Notes: generated from the sequence alone by a model not told the origin. 25,725 bases of DNA from UBA1306 sp964396415 (GCA_964396415.1 CAYNFM010000054.1:1-25725); one strand, 5' to 3'; counted from the stretch's first letter, positions 15,171 to 24,634 are shown. Made by a program: numbers and translations.

Positions 15171-16603
15171 TTTCGTCTCCATCGAGGAGCTGGACCGCCC
15201 GATGCGCCTTCTTCCTCCTCCTCATAGTCTCGGCCCTGGCTGCGCGGGCCGAGGGGGCGGCGACCGAAGGCTCCCTTCCCCTCGATATCGGCCGAGCCGA
15301 GGAGCTCGCCGGCAAGAGCGCGGACGAGGTCCTGGCCAGGGACGCGGCCGCGGAGGCCGCGCTGCGGGCCGTGGACGAGGCCCGCGCCAGCTTCTTCCCG
15401 AAATTGAGCGCCAGCGTATCCGGGGCATATCTTCCGGAGCCGCCGACCGGAGTGAAGGTCCCGGCGGGCTCTCTGGGGATTATTCCTGTTTATAATCCGA
15501 CGACGCAACGTTATTCATCGATACAATTGCCGCCCACGGATCTCGACGTCGGGGGCTACACCGAAAATAGCTTTTTCAAGGGCAGCCTCGCCTTCTCCCA
15601 GCCTCTGGTAGCCTGGGGCAAGATCAAGGCCGCGGTCGACCTGGCGGCCCTGGAGGCCAAGGCCGCCGACATCGGGAGGAGGAGCGTGAGCCTCGACGCG
15701 AGGCGATCCGCCAATCGCGCCTATTACTCAGCCCTCCTCTCGAGGGAAAGCCTCGCCGTCCTAACCGAACTGCGCGCCCTCGCCGAGTCGATCCTCGAGG
15801 ATCGCCGATCGGCCAAGGATGAAGGCTTCGCGACCCAGGAGCAGGTCCTCTCGTCCGCGGCAGACCTCGCGTCGATGGACGCGAGGCTGGTCCAAGCCCG
15901 CGAGGGCGAGGCCAGCGCCCTCGAGTCGCTCGGCCTCCTGACAGGCCTCGATCCCTCGTCCCTGGTCCTCGTCTCTCCCTTCAGGGCAAATCTGCCTTCG
16001 CTTGCCGAGGGTCCCCTGAAGGACGAGGCCCTCGCCTCCTCGACCGATATCGCCCTCGCGAGGACCAGGCTCAGCCAGGCGAAGCGGAAACTCGATCTGG
16101 AGCGCGGTTCCTCCCTCTTCCTTCCCGATTTAGCCCTATTCGCGAACCTCGACGTCTCGGGTCAGGACCTACCCTACTCGAGCCCGTCCTGGTGGTCGAA
16201 TACCTGGAGCTGGGACTTGAGCATAGGGGTAGCGACGACGGTGGACCTCTTCGACGGAGGGGCGGCCGCGGCCCGGAAGCGCGAGGCCTCGGCGAGCCTC
16301 GAGGCGGCGAGGATCGGCGAGGGCGCCGCCGAGAAAGCGGCCCGCCTCGAGGCCCGCCGCGCGATAGAGACGGCCCGAGAGGCCGAAGCCTCTCTCCGGG
16401 AAAAGGAGGCGAAGGCGAGCTGGGCCGCTGAGGCCCTACGCAACGCGCGCGCCAAGGCCGCCGACCAGAGCGTCTCGAGGGCGGAGCTCGACGCCCAGGC
16501 GATCGTCGAGGCCACGGCCAGGCTCGAGCTCCTCGATGCGCGCTACGCGCTGGAGGAATCGATAGCCGACCTCGAGCGGATCGAGGGGAAGGACATCCGG
16601 TGA
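15167..16603 (+). CDS. TolC-like outer-membrane efflux protein
   Basis: The 478-residue protein starts with a signal peptide (hydrophobic CAFFLLLIVSALAARA, cleaved near residue 28) and shows the two-fold repeat of outer-membrane efflux proteins. Each half has long Ala/Glu/Arg-rich coiled helices (for example LEARRAIETAREAEASLREK) separated by beta segments (FFPKLSASVSGAYLPEP; LFLPDLALFANLDVSG). It would form the trimeric outer-membrane duct for the RND pump encoded next. The ATG overlaps the tetR stop, and its own TGA overlaps the GTG start of the pump gene (GTGA, 16600-16603). Confidence 0.9.
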   Translation: MISSPSRSWTARCAFFLLLIVSALAARAEGAATEGSLPLDIGRAEELAGKSADEVLARDAAAEAALRAVDEARASFFPKLSASVSGAYLPEPPTGVKVPAGSLGIIPVYNPTTQRYSSIQLPPTDLDVGGYTENSFFKGSLAFSQPLVAWGKIKAAVDLAALEAKAADIGRRSVSLDARRSANRAYYSALLSRESLAVLTELRALAESILEDRRSAKDEGFATQEQVLSSAADLASMDARLVQAREGEASALESLGLLTGLDPSSLVLVSPFRANLPSLAEGPLKDEALASSTDIALARTRLSQAKRKLDLERGSSLFLPDLALFANLDVSGQDLPYSSPSWWSNTWSWDLSIGVATTVDLFDGGAAAARKREASASLEAARIGEGAAEKAARLEARRAIETAREAEASLREKEAKASWAAEALRNARAKAADQSVSRAELDAQAIVEATARLELLDARYALEESIADLERIEGKDIR

Positions 16604-19600
16604 GCCTGACCGAGCTGGCCGTCAAGCGGCCGACCGCGCTGGTCGCGATCTTCGCCCTCCTCATCGGCCTCGGCCTGATGGGCTACTTCAATCTCGGGGC
16701 CGACCTCTTCCCTTCCACGGATACGCCCTTCGTCGGCGTCCATTCCCTCTATCCGGGGGCAGGTTCAAAGGAGATCGAGAAAGACCTCGTAAAGCCGATG
16801 GAGGACGCGGTTTCCGGCCTCCCCGGCATCAAGACGATCCGCTCGACCTCGGGCGACGGCTACGGCATGACGGTCATGCAGTTCACCATGGACACCGACC
16901 CCGAAACGGCCGTGACGGACGTCCAGAAGGCCATCGACGCCATCGTCGACCAGCTTCCCGCCGATTCCACCCGGCCCATCGTGCGCAAGTACGATCTCGG
17001 GGCGCGTCCCATCCTGGTGCTCAGCCTCGGCGCGGCCGGCAAGACCGCCTCCGGAAATTGCACCTCCGGCTATGCCGCCGCCGGCTCGGCCGGCGCAATC
17101 CCCTACGAGGAGCTCCGCGCCCGAGCCGAATCCATCCAGAAGGCCATAGAGAACGTGAACGGCGTAGGCCAGGTCAGCCTCCTCGGCGCTCCCCTGCGCG
17201 AAGTCAGGATCGACCTCGACAGGACCGCGCTGGACTCCTACGGCATCTCCCTGCAGACCCTCATCGGCGTCCTCAAGGCGAGCAACCTCGACATGCCCGC
17301 CGGCGTCCTTCGCCAGGACGGCGTAATGCGGACCCTGCGCCTCGTGGGCGAATTCTCCTCCTTGGGCGAGATAGGCGATTTCCTCGTTCCCCTGCCCAGG
17401 GGCGGCTCGGTTCCGCTCCGCGAGCTCGCCGCCGTCGAGATGGGCTATCCGGACGACTCGGGATCCGTTCGGATGGACGGCGACGGAGCCATCGGCCTGG
17501 TGGTCGTGAAGGCGAGCGACGCCAACGTGGTCTCGGTCACCGACAGGATCAAGAAGGTCCTGGCCGCCCAGGCCGCGGACCTCCCGCCCGGCATGACCCT
17601 GTCCATAGCCTCCGACCAGACCACCTTCATCAAATCTTCCCTCTCGGAGACGATGCGCGACCTCCTGGCCGGAATCGCGGTCACGGCCCTCGTCCTCTTC
17701 CTCTTTCTCCGGGAATGGCGCTCCTCCCTCATCGTCCTCGTGGCCATCCCAGCCTCGCTGATCTCTACCTTCTTCATGATGTACATCCTCAAGTTCACGC
17801 TGAACATCGTGTCGACGATGGCTCTCGCGCTCTGCATCGGCATACTCGTCGACGATTCCATCGTCGTCCTCGAGAACATAGACCGCCACCTGAGACTGGG
17901 CCAGGACCCCCAGCGCGCCGCGATCGAGGGACGGCGCGAGATCGCCATGGCCGCGATCGCGATAACCCTCTGCGACGTCGTGGTCTTCGCCCCGGTAGCC
18001 TTCCTCTCCGATCTCGTCGGCCAGTTCTTCAGGCAGTTCGGCCTCACCGTAGTCTTCGCGACCCTCTTTTCCCTCTTCGTCTCCTTCACGCTGACGCCGG
18101 CCCTGGCCTCGAGGCTCCTCGGCAAGGGCAGGAAGGGCGCCGAGGCTGTCGAGGAGGCCGGAGAGAGCCGCGGCGCGTCCTTCTTCGACCGGCGAGTGAA
18201 GGTCGTCTATCGGGCGGCGCTCGGCTGGGCCCTGGATCACCGCTGGGCGGTGATAGTCCTGGTCGCCGTCCTCTTCGCCGGGAGCCTCTCCCTCCTGCCC
18301 CTCGGCGTCGTCGCGACGGAATTCATGCCGCCCTTCGACCAGGGCAAGATCCTGGTGGATATCGCCCTGGACGGAGGCGCCGACCTGCCCAGGACGGACG
18401 CGGCGGTCGCCGCCGTCGAGGCCCACCTCCTCGCCATGCCCGAGACGCGGGACGTCTTCAGCCAGATCGGGACGAGCGCCGGGGACAACTACGCCTCGCT
18501 CACGGTCAGGCTGAAGGACAAGCGCGACCGAAGGAAGGGCCAGTCCCAGGTGGCTCGCGAGCTTCGGGCCTGGGGCGCGGGCCTCCCCGGGGTCGAATTC
18601 TCGGCGACCGAGCAGTCGATAATCGAGCAGACCTCGGCCGAGGGGAACAAGACTCTGATAATCAACGTCGCCGGGCCGGACCGTACCGTACTGGCCGAGC
18701 TCGCTAACGAGGTAGAGTCGATCGTCAAGGCCACGCCGGGAGCGGTGGACGTCGACGATTCGATGCGCTCCAGGAGGACCGAGTTCTCGGTGAGGCTCGA
18801 TCGCGTCGCCCTGAGCCGCTACGGGATCCTCGTGAGCGACGCGGCCCTGGCGCTGCGCACCGCCCTCGCGGGAACCAAGGTGGGAATACTGAGGAGCACG
18901 GGCGACGATTCCGACATCATCCTCCGATTCCAGCCGGACCAGGTCAGGTCGCCCTCCGACGTCGGATCCATACGCATCGCGAATCCCGCCGGCATGCAGC
19001 TATCCATAGCCCAGGTCGCGACCATAGGGAGGGAGGACGCGCCGAGCCAGCTCACGAGGGAGGATCGGACCAACGTCGCGACGATCCAGGCGAATCTCCA
19101 GGGCAGGGCCCTGGGAGCGGTGACGGCGGACATCCGCCGCGCCCTCAGGGGAAGGCCCGCCCCCAAGGGTTACTCCTTCGACTTCAAGGGCGATACATCC
19201 TTGATGTCGGATTCCTTCGGCTCTCTCTCGTGGGCCTTGACCGCCTCCCTGATCCTGGTCTACCTGGTGCTCCTCGTCCTTTACGATTCCTTCCTGACAC
19301 CCGTGATCCGCATGCTCTCCCTGCCGGCGGGGATAATCGGTGGGCTGGCCGCCCTGGCGTTGACGGGGAAGGCCATCAATATAATCACCTTCATCGGGAT
19401 CATCATGCTCGACGGCCTCGCCTCCAAGAACGGTACCCTTCTCATAGACTATACGAACACGTTGATGAAGCGCGGGCTCGGATTGCGCGAGGCCCTCGTC
19501 GAAGCGGGCTCGACGAGGCTCAGGCCCATCGTCATGACCTCGATGACGATGATGGTCGGCATGCTGCCGCTCGCCCTCTCGGCCGGATCCAGCTCCGAGA

Positions 19601-19806
19601 TCAAGTCCGGCATGGCTATTCTGCTCATAGGAGGCCTCGTGACCTCGACGATAATCTCCCCGATACTCCTCCCCGTCGCCTATACCCTCATAGACGAGGC
19701 GCGCGGGGGGTCGCGCGGAAAGCCGCCCAGGGCGGGCAGGCCTTCGGCCGAGGGCGAAGCTTGCCCGCGGGAGCTCCGCGCTCGCGCGCCGGAGACCCTG
19801 TCATGA
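16600..19806 (+). CDS. HAE1-family RND efflux transporter
   Basis: The 1068-residue protein is a proton-driven inner-membrane pump of the AcrB/MexB type with the family's usual length and twelve membrane helices. It opens with LTELAVKRPTALVAIFALLI and has a paired set of large periplasmic loops. Proton-relay residues are present: D418-D419 in LCIGILVDDSIVVLENI (helix 4) and K943 in LDGLASKNGTLLIDYTN (helix 10). A Gly/Ala/Ser insertion with one cysteine (about residues 145-167) interrupts the first periplasmic loop; its DNA (17057-17099) is flanked by ATTGC/GCAAT. The Arg/Pro-rich C-terminal tail is unremarkable. Drug, bile-salt or lipid substrates are all possible. GTG 16600 is favoured by the overlap with the preceding gene. 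Confidence 0.94.
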   Translation: MSLTELAVKRPTALVAIFALLIGLGLMGYFNLGADLFPSTDTPFVGVHSLYPGAGSKEIEKDLVKPMEDAVSGLPGIKTIRSTSGDGYGMTVMQFTMDTDPETAVTDVQKAIDAIVDQLPADSTRPIVRKYDLGARPILVLSLGAAGKTASGNCTSGYAAAGSAGAIPYEELRARAESIQKAIENVNGVGQVSLLGAPLREVRIDLDRTALDSYGISLQTLIGVLKASNLDMPAGVLRQDGVMRTLRLVGEFSSLGEIGDFLVPLPRGGSVPLRELAAVEMGYPDDSGSVRMDGDGAIGLVVVKASDANVVSVTDRIKKVLAAQAADLPPGMTLSIASDQTTFIKSSLSETMRDLLAGIAVTALVLFLFLREWRSSLIVLVAIPASLISTFFMMYILKFTLNIVSTMALALCIGILVDDSIVVLENIDRHLRLGQDPQRAAIEGRREIAMAAIAITLCDVVVFAPVAFLSDLVGQFFRQFGLTVVFATLFSLFVSFTLTPALASRLLGKGRKGAEAVEEAGESRGASFFDRRVKVVYRAALGWALDHRWAVIVLVAVLFAGSLSLLPLGVVATEFMPPFDQGKILVDIALDGGADLPRTDAAVAAVEAHLLAMPETRDVFSQIGTSAGDNYASLTVRLKDKRDRRKGQSQVARELRAWGAGLPGVEFSATEQSIIEQTSAEGNKTLIINVAGPDRTVLAELANEVESIVKATPGAVDVDDSMRSRRTEFSVRLDRVALSRYGILVSDAALALRTALAGTKVGILRSTGDDSDIILRFQPDQVRSPSDVGSIRIANPAGMQLSIAQVATIGREDAPSQLTREDRTNVATIQANLQGRALGAVTADIRRALRGRPAPKGYSFDFKGDTSLMSDSFGSLSWALTASLILVYLVLLVLYDSFLTPVIRMLSLPAGIIGGLAALALTGKAINIITFIGIIMLDGLASKNGTLLIDYTNTLMKRGLGLREALVEAGSTRLRPIVMTSMTMMVGMLPLALSAGSSSEIKSGMAILLIGGLVTSTIISPILLPVAYTLIDEARGGSRGKPPRAGRPSAEGEACPRELRARAPETLS

Positions 19807-21086
19807 AGCCCCCGGTTCCGGCGATCTTCGCGGCGGCGGTCCTGGCCTTCGCCTTCCCGTCCTGCGTCAGGCGAGCCGAGACGGCGGCGCTGCCGCCGCG
19901 TCTCGTATCGGCGGCTCCCGTCGCGCGAAAGGATTTCGCCCTCTCGGCTGAATACGCGGCGAGCCTCGCGCCCGAGCGGGAAGTCGACATCACGCCGAAG
20001 GTCGGCGGGAGGGTATCGGCCGTCCTCGTCGAGGTAGGCGCGGCCGTCGCCGAGGGCCAGCCTCTATGCGAGCTCGAGGCTTCGGACTACGAAGCGGAGT
20101 ACAGGCAGGCGAGCGCCGCCCTCGAAAGCGCCGATGCCTCCCTGACGAGGACGAGCGACTCGGGCCTCGAGCAGCAGAAGATCCAGGCCAAGTCCGCCGC
20201 CGACCAGGCCCGAATCGCCTACGACGACGCGAAAGACGCTTACGACCGCACCAAGCGCCTCTATGACGGCGGCTCGATACCGCGCCAGCAATTCGACGAC
20301 GCGGAGGCACGCTTCGAGGCCTCGGGCGTCCAGCGCGATGCCGCCGACAGCGCCCTCGCCCTCATCGAGGACAAGGCGGGTTCGCAGGAAGACGAGATAG
20401 CGGCCGGACAGGTCGGCCAAGCGAAGGCCCAGGTCGACCTGGCGAGGAGCCGACTCGACGCGACGGTGATCCGTTCCCCCATAGCGGGACGGATCTCGTA
20501 CCGGAACGTCGAGGCGGGAGAGTTCGTCGGTACGTCGACCCTCGTCTTCGTCGTCATAGACGAGCGAAGGGTGGTCGCGGAGGCGGGGCTTTCCGAGCGC
20601 GTCGTGGGAGGAATCAAGAAGGGCATGGCCATGGAGATCGTCGTGCCCGCGATCGAGACGGGCGCCCCCGGCTCGGGACGGCTCTCCGGCAGGGTGGACT
20701 CGGTGAGTCCGGCGGCCGACCCTCGGACCATGCTCTACTCGGTGAGGCTCCTCGTTCCCAACGCCGACGGCCGGCTTCGCGGCGGCATGCTCGCGCGCCT
20801 CCAGGTCCCCATGGAGACGAGGCGCGGCGCCCTCCTCGTGCCGGAGCGCGCGACCTTCTCCGAGAACGGCCTCGATTACGTGCTGGTCGCGGTTCCTTGG
20901 TCCGCGGAAGGCGCCGGCCTCGCGGGTAAGTCCCCCGAGGGCAGGGCCGCGAAGCGCCGCGTGACCCTCGGCGAGAGCGACGGCTCGGAGGTCGAGGTCC
21001 TCGACGGCGTGGCCCAGGGCGAGCTCGTCATTACCGCGGGACAGGAGTTCCTGGGCGACGGAGATCGAATAGCCATCGCGAGATGA
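19803..21086 (+). CDS. RND efflux membrane-fusion lipoprotein (periplasmic adaptor)
   Basis: The 427-residue adaptor joins the pump to the outer-membrane duct. A signal peptide with a lipobox-like FPSC places the lipidated cysteine at residue 21. The biotinyl-lipoyl domain half (ITPKVGGRVSAVLVEVGAAV) is followed by a long alpha-helical hairpin (about 95-205, rich in Ala, Asp and Gln), then the second lipoyl half (VIRSPIAGRISYRNVEAGEFV) and beta-barrel and membrane-proximal domains. It ends with a usual DGVAQGELVITAGQEFLGDGD motif. ATG 19803 overlaps the pump stop (ATGA). The gene order tetR-OMP-RND-adaptor, with the adaptor last, is less common than adaptor first. It converges on typA with 9 bases between stops. 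Confidence 0.92.
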   Translation: MKPPVPAIFAAAVLAFAFPSCVRRAETAALPPRLVSAAPVARKDFALSAEYAASLAPEREVDITPKVGGRVSAVLVEVGAAVAEGQPLCELEASDYEAEYRQASAALESADASLTRTSDSGLEQQKIQAKSAADQARIAYDDAKDAYDRTKRLYDGGSIPRQQFDDAEARFEASGVQRDAADSALALIEDKAGSQEDEIAAGQVGQAKAQVDLARSRLDATVIRSPIAGRISYRNVEAGEFVGTSTLVFVVIDERRVVAEAGLSERVVGGIKKGMAMEIVVPAIETGAPGSGRLSGRVDSVSPAADPRTMLYSVRLLVPNADGRLRGGMLARLQVPMETRRGALLVPERATFSENGLDYVLVAVPWSAEGAGLAGKSPEGRAAKRRVTLGESDGSEVEVLDGVAQGELVITAGQEFLGDGDRIAIAR

Positions 21087-21095
21087 GGGCGATCC

Positions 21096-22934
21096 TCAAG
21101 GGGCGCCATCGCCCCGGCGCGCCGACTTCCTGTCCTGGTACGAGAGGATGGCCTTCCTGATGCGGACGGACTTGGGCGTCACCTCGACCATCTCGTCGTC
21201 CCGGATGAATTGGATGGCCCGCTCCAGGGTCATGGCCTGGATCGGCGTCAGCGTGAGGGCTTCGTCCTTGAGCACCGACCGCATATTCGAAAGCTTCTTG
21301 GGCTTGGCGGGATTGACGTTGAGGTCGCTGTCGAGGTTGTGCTCGCCGACGACCATGCCCTCGTAGACCGGGTCGCCCGGGACGACGAAGAGCCTGCCGC
21401 GGGGCTCGAGGTGATAGAGGCCGTAGGTCACCGCCTCGCCGCTGCGGTCGGAGACGAGGGATCCGGTAAAGCGGTCGATGAAATCCCCCCGGTGCTCCTC
21501 GTAGCCGGATAGGTAGGAATTGAGTATTCCCGTCCCCTTGGTATCCGTGAGGAAAATGTCTCGATAGCCGATGAGGGAACGGGTCGGAACCGAGAATTCC
21601 ATCCTGACCCGTCCGCCTCCATGCGCCAGGTAGGCGAGCATGCGGCCCTTCCTGGACGAGAGCCGCTCCGTGACGATGCCCGCGAAGTCCTCTCCGCAGT
21701 CGACGGACAGGTTCTCGATCGGCTCGAGCCTCTTCCCGCCCTCTACCCGGAAGATCACCTCGGGCCTGCCCACGCAGAGCTCGAAGCCCTCGCGGCGGAG
21801 CGTCTCGATGAGGATTACGAGCTGGAACTCCCCGCGGCCCTTGACGCGGTAACAGCCGGCAATACCCGATTCCTCGACCTGTATGGAGACGTTCTTGAGG
21901 GTCTCCCTGCGGAGCCTCTCCAGCAGCCGGCTCGTCGTGACCTGAGTGCCTTCGCGGCCCGACATCGGGGAGGTATTGACGGCGAAGCGCATGGATATCG
22001 TCGGCTCGTCGACGACGATGCGCTTGAGCGGCTTCGGGCTATCCCGCGTGCAGATCGTGTCCCCTATATGGACGTCGTCTATTCCCGCGAGGACGACGAT
22101 GTCCCCCGGCTCCGCGCCCGAGGTCTCTACGAGCCTCGGGCCGGCGTAAGCCTGGAGCTTGGACACGCTCAGCGGCCGCATCGCCCCGTCCTCTCCGATG
22201 CAGACGAGGTCGTCCTTCGATCGGACGGAGCCGTTGACCACTTTCCCGATAGCCTGGCGGCCGAAGTAATCGGAATAGGAGAGATCCGAGACCAGCATCT
22301 GGAAAGGCTCGGCCTCGGTATATGAAGGCGCCGGGATCCGCGAGATTATCGTGTCGAACAGCAGATCGAGGTTCGAGGCCGGCTGGGCGAGGCCGGCCTG
22401 GGCGATGCCCGACCTGCCGATCGCGTAGACCAGAGGGAATTCAAGCTGCTCCTCGGTCGCCCCGAGGTCGATGAAAAGGTCGATGATCTCGCTCAGGACC
22501 GCGTCGGGCCGAGCGTCGGGCCGGTCGATCTTGTTGATCGCGACGATGATGGACAGGCCGCCTTCGAGGGCCTTGTTGAGGACGAATCGCGTCTGGGGCA
22601 GGGGGCCTTCCGACGCGTCCACGAGGAGGATCGCGCCGTCGACCATGGAGAGGGCGCGTTCCACCTCTCCGCCGAAGTCGGCGTGGCCCGGCGTATCGAG
22701 GATATTGATCTTCGTACCCTTCCAGACGACGGAGCAGTTCTTCGCGGCGATGGTGATGCCCCGCTCCCGTTCCAGGTCCATGCTGTCCATGAGCCTCTCG
22801 CGGGTTTCCTGCCCTTCCCTGAACACGCCGCTCTGGCGAAACATCTCGTCGACGAGAGTGGTCTTGCCGTGATCGACATGGGCGATGATGGCGATATTCC
22901 TGATGCCTTCGTTGGCTGCCTTGCTCGGGCTCAT
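21096..22934 (-). CDS. typA: Translational GTPase TypA/BipA
   Basis: TypA is a ribosome-binding GTPase of the EF-G family, involved in 50S assembly and growth at low temperature or under stress. The 612-residue product is of normal length. G motifs are visible: AHVDHGKTT (18-26), RGITI (58-62), DTPGH (80-84) and NKID (134-137). They are followed by domain II, an EF-G-like domain III, GRGEFQLVILIETLRREGFE, and the TypA-specific C-terminal domain (GEHNLDSDLNVNPAKPKKLSNMRS). ATG 22934 is chosen because MSPSKAANEGIRNIAIIAH starts just before the G domain as in relatives. The ribosome binding site is weak (AGG five bases upstream), and longer readings upstream have no support. Confidence 0.95.
   Translation of the reverse strand: MSPSKAANEGIRNIAIIAHVDHGKTTLVDEMFRQSGVFREGQETRERLMDSMDLERERGITIAAKNCSVVWKGTKINILDTPGHADFGGEVERALSMVDGAILLVDASEGPLPQTRFVLNKALEGGLSIIVAINKIDRPDARPDAVLSEIIDLFIDLGATEEQLEFPLVYAIGRSGIAQAGLAQPASNLDLLFDTIISRIPAPSYTEAEPFQMLVSDLSYSDYFGRQAIGKVVNGSVRSKDDLVCIGEDGAMRPLSVSKLQAYAGPRLVETSGAEPGDIVVLAGIDDVHIGDTICTRDSPKPLKRIVVDEPTISMRFAVNTSPMSGREGTQVTTSRLLERLRRETLKNVSIQVEESGIAGCYRVKGRGEFQLVILIETLRREGFELCVGRPEVIFRVEGGKRLEPIENLSVDCGEDFAGIVTERLSSRKGRMLAYLAHGGGRVRMEFSVPTRSLIGYRDIFLTDTKGTGILNSYLSGYEEHRGDFIDRFTGSLVSDRSGEAVTYGLYHLEPRGRLFVVPGDPVYEGMVVGEHNLDSDLNVNPAKPKKLSNMRSVLKDEALTLTPIQAMTLERAIQFIRDDEMVEVTPKSVRIRKAILSYQDRKSARRGDGAP
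21100..21115 (-). terminator. Short GC-rich hairpin at the typA end
   Basis: GGGGCG (21100-21105) and CGCCCC (21110-21115) pair around CCAT, covering the last codons of typA and lying just past the stop of the convergent adaptor gene. There is no U run, so a role as a two-way terminator is only possible. Confidence 0.3.
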
Positions 22935-23004
22935 ATAGGCCTGTCCTGGATTGGCGCTGGATGGGATAGGCGATGATAGGCGAATCGCGGGAAACATGCT
23001 AGCG

Positions 23005-23023
23005 GGCCGAGCTACGCTCGACC
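23005..23023 (-). terminator. Hairpin between the DUF1573-thioredoxin-DsbD gene and typA
   Basis: GGCCGAGC (23005-23012) and GCTCGACC (23016-23023) form an eight-pair stem with one G-U wobble around three bases. It lies right after the stop at 23030 and before typA. It lacks a U run. It may be a weak terminator or a typA leader element. CGCCTATC is also repeated twice nearby in the 95-base gap. Confidence 0.35.
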
Positions 23024-23029
23024 AAAGGG

Positions 23030-24583
23030 TCAGGTCAGCGCCGTCAGGATCGCGAGGCCGAGAAAGACTAAGGCTAGGGCGAGCTTCACCTTGCCCAGCT
23101 GCTTTTGGAAGAGGGCCGTGATGCGCTTCGAGCCCACGCCGAGATAGCTGGCCGCGAAGACGACGAGGAGGGGGGCGATGAAGCAAAGATTATAGGCGAG
23201 GAGCAGGCCGAGGGCATCGGTCCTCTTCCGCGCCCGCGCGAGGTAGGCGAGAGTCGGCAGGTAGACTTGCGCCGTGCAGGCGAACTCGAATATGGAAACC
23301 AGGAAGCCCATCGCGAGCGAGCTGCCGGCCAGGGCGAGGGTCTTGGCCCTCGTTCGGATCGAGGCATGTATCCTGAGCTTGAGCGAGTCGGGAAGCTGGA
23401 GGAGCATCTTCGAGGGCTTTCCGGCTCGAACCCGCGTATAGTCATAGACGCTCAAGGCCGAGAAGACGAGGAGAGCGGCGAATATGATCCATCGCAGGAG
23501 GACGGAAATCGGCGAAACCGCGCTCGCGGCCCGCAGTGCCGCGAAGAGCCCGAGCCCCACGCCGAGATAGGTGAAGAAGACGCCGAGCGTGAAGAGGGCT
23601 CCTATCGCGAGCACTTCGCGCCTTCCCCGTCCCGCGAGGGCGAGCGACGCGAGAAGGAAAATGAGGGTCGTAAACGCGCAGGGGTTTATTCCGTCGATGA
23701 GACCCGCCGCCATGACCGGCAGGACCGCGAGCCGAGCCGAGCCGAGCGGGAGCCCGGACGCGGTCGCGCCCGGCGCCGCCGGGGTGGCGCTCGAGGGCAA
23801 CGAGGGCGCGACCTCGGCCCGTGGCACGGAGAGGGCGAGGGACCCGCCGGCGGCGCGGGTGACCAGGAGCCCCGGCAGGCGCGCGCGGATCTCCTCGTCG
23901 CCTTGCAGGAGGATTCCTTCTACCCGCAGGGCGGGTATCAGACGTATCGAGGCGCCGATGGACGATGCGAAGGACGAGAGCTCCTCGTAGGCAGAAGGCT
24001 CCAGCAGATCGCGGCGAGTCAGGTCGATCCGAAGCCCGTAGCGCGCCTCGAGCCGGGGAATCTCGACACCGAGGAATTCCTCGCAGGAGCGACAGCCCGG
24101 CGTGTAGTAATACAGCATCGCGATGGAGGCCGCGGAAGCCGTCCCGCCCTTCGGGAGGACTCCGATGGTACCGCTCGCGGCGCCCTCCTTCGGCTTGTCC
24201 ACGCGCACGACGCCGGTGAGTAAATAGTAGAGCGCTTTCTCTCCCGGCATATCCGACCTGACGATGAAGCCGCGCTCGGTAATCCCCGAATCGTCCTTCG
24301 AATCGAAACTCAGGACGAAGTTGGCCGAGGCTCCCGGGCCGATCCTCGCCCTGGCAGGAGAGACTGTAAGGCAGGTACAGGTAGGGACGAAGGTCAGTTC
24401 GACGCTATCGCTCCCGCGGTTGATCGCGACGACCTCCGTTCGCGCGATATCGCCCTGCTCGATCATGCCGTATTTCCATTGCGGAGGCGTGAATTCTATG
24501 TGAAGAAGCGCCTGAGCGGAAAGACCGCCGCCGAACGCTACGAGAAGCGAAATGAGGATCATGGATCGAGTTTTCACGATCAC
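23030..24583 (-). CDS. DUF1573-like / thioredoxin-like / DsbD-CcdA-like transmembrane fusion protein
   Basis: The 517-residue protein looks like a three-module thiol-redox membrane protein. A signal peptide (about 1-23) precedes a DUF1573-like beta domain (about 28-128) with CxC at C69/C71 (PTCTCLTVSPARARIGPGA). Next is a thioredoxin-like domain (about 152-250) with CRSC at 164-167. After a Pro/Ala linker come six membrane helices (about 284-517) with C302 in GINPCAF and C436 in FEFACTAQV. These match in position the paired membrane cysteines of DsbD/CcdA. A seventh cysteine, C467, is in helix 5. There are no other cysteines. It probably carries electrons from cytoplasmic thioredoxin across the membrane to its own exported domain. 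No Dsb substrate or cytochrome c gene is in view. GTG 24583 is taken as the start; GTG 24577 or ATG 24562 are possible. Confidence 0.8.
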   Translation of the reverse strand: MIVKTRSMILISLLVAFGGGLSAQALLHIEFTPPQWKYGMIEQGDIARTEVVAINRGSDSVELTFVPTCTCLTVSPARARIGPGASANFVLSFDSKDDSGITERGFIVRSDMPGEKALYYLLTGVVRVDKPKEGAASGTIGVLPKGGTASAASIAMLYYYTPGCRSCEEFLGVEIPRLEARYGLRIDLTRRDLLEPSAYEELSSFASSIGASIRLIPALRVEGILLQGDEEIRARLPGLLVTRAAGGSLALSVPRAEVAPSLPSSATPAAPGATASGLPLGSARLAVLPVMAAGLIDGINPCAFTTLIFLLASLALAGRGRREVLAIGALFTLGVFFTYLGVGLGLFAALRAASAVSPISVLLRWIIFAALLVFSALSVYDYTRVRAGKPSKMLLQLPDSLKLRIHASIRTRAKTLALAGSSLAMGFLVSIFEFACTAQVYLPTLAYLARARKRTDALGLLLAYNLCFIAPLLVVFAASYLGVGSKRITALFQKQLGKVKLALALVFLGLAILTALT

Positions 24584-24614
24584 AGTCTATAGGCCTTCGC
24601 GAGTGTATGTATAG

Positions 24615-24634
24615 AGATAGCAGTATCTGTACTG
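24615..24634. promoter_or_regulatory. Overlapping inverted repeats in a divergent intergenic region
   Basis: AGATA-GCAG-TATCT (24615-24628) and CAGTA-TCTG-TACTG (24621-24634) are two perfect 5-base inverted repeats that overlap, so only one could fold at a time in RNA. As DNA they could be operator sites. They lie between the divergent genes at 24583 and 24678. A perfect TTGACA follows at 24643-24648, but with no good -10 at normal spacing. Confidence 0.4.

Noticed and set aside
16765..18426. Long open frame antisense to the RND pump (about 550 codons), and a similar one across 1793-2659
   Set aside because: High-GC coding DNA produces long open antisense frames. The translations are rich in Gly/Arg/Asp with no recognisable fold, while the sense frames encode clear proteins.
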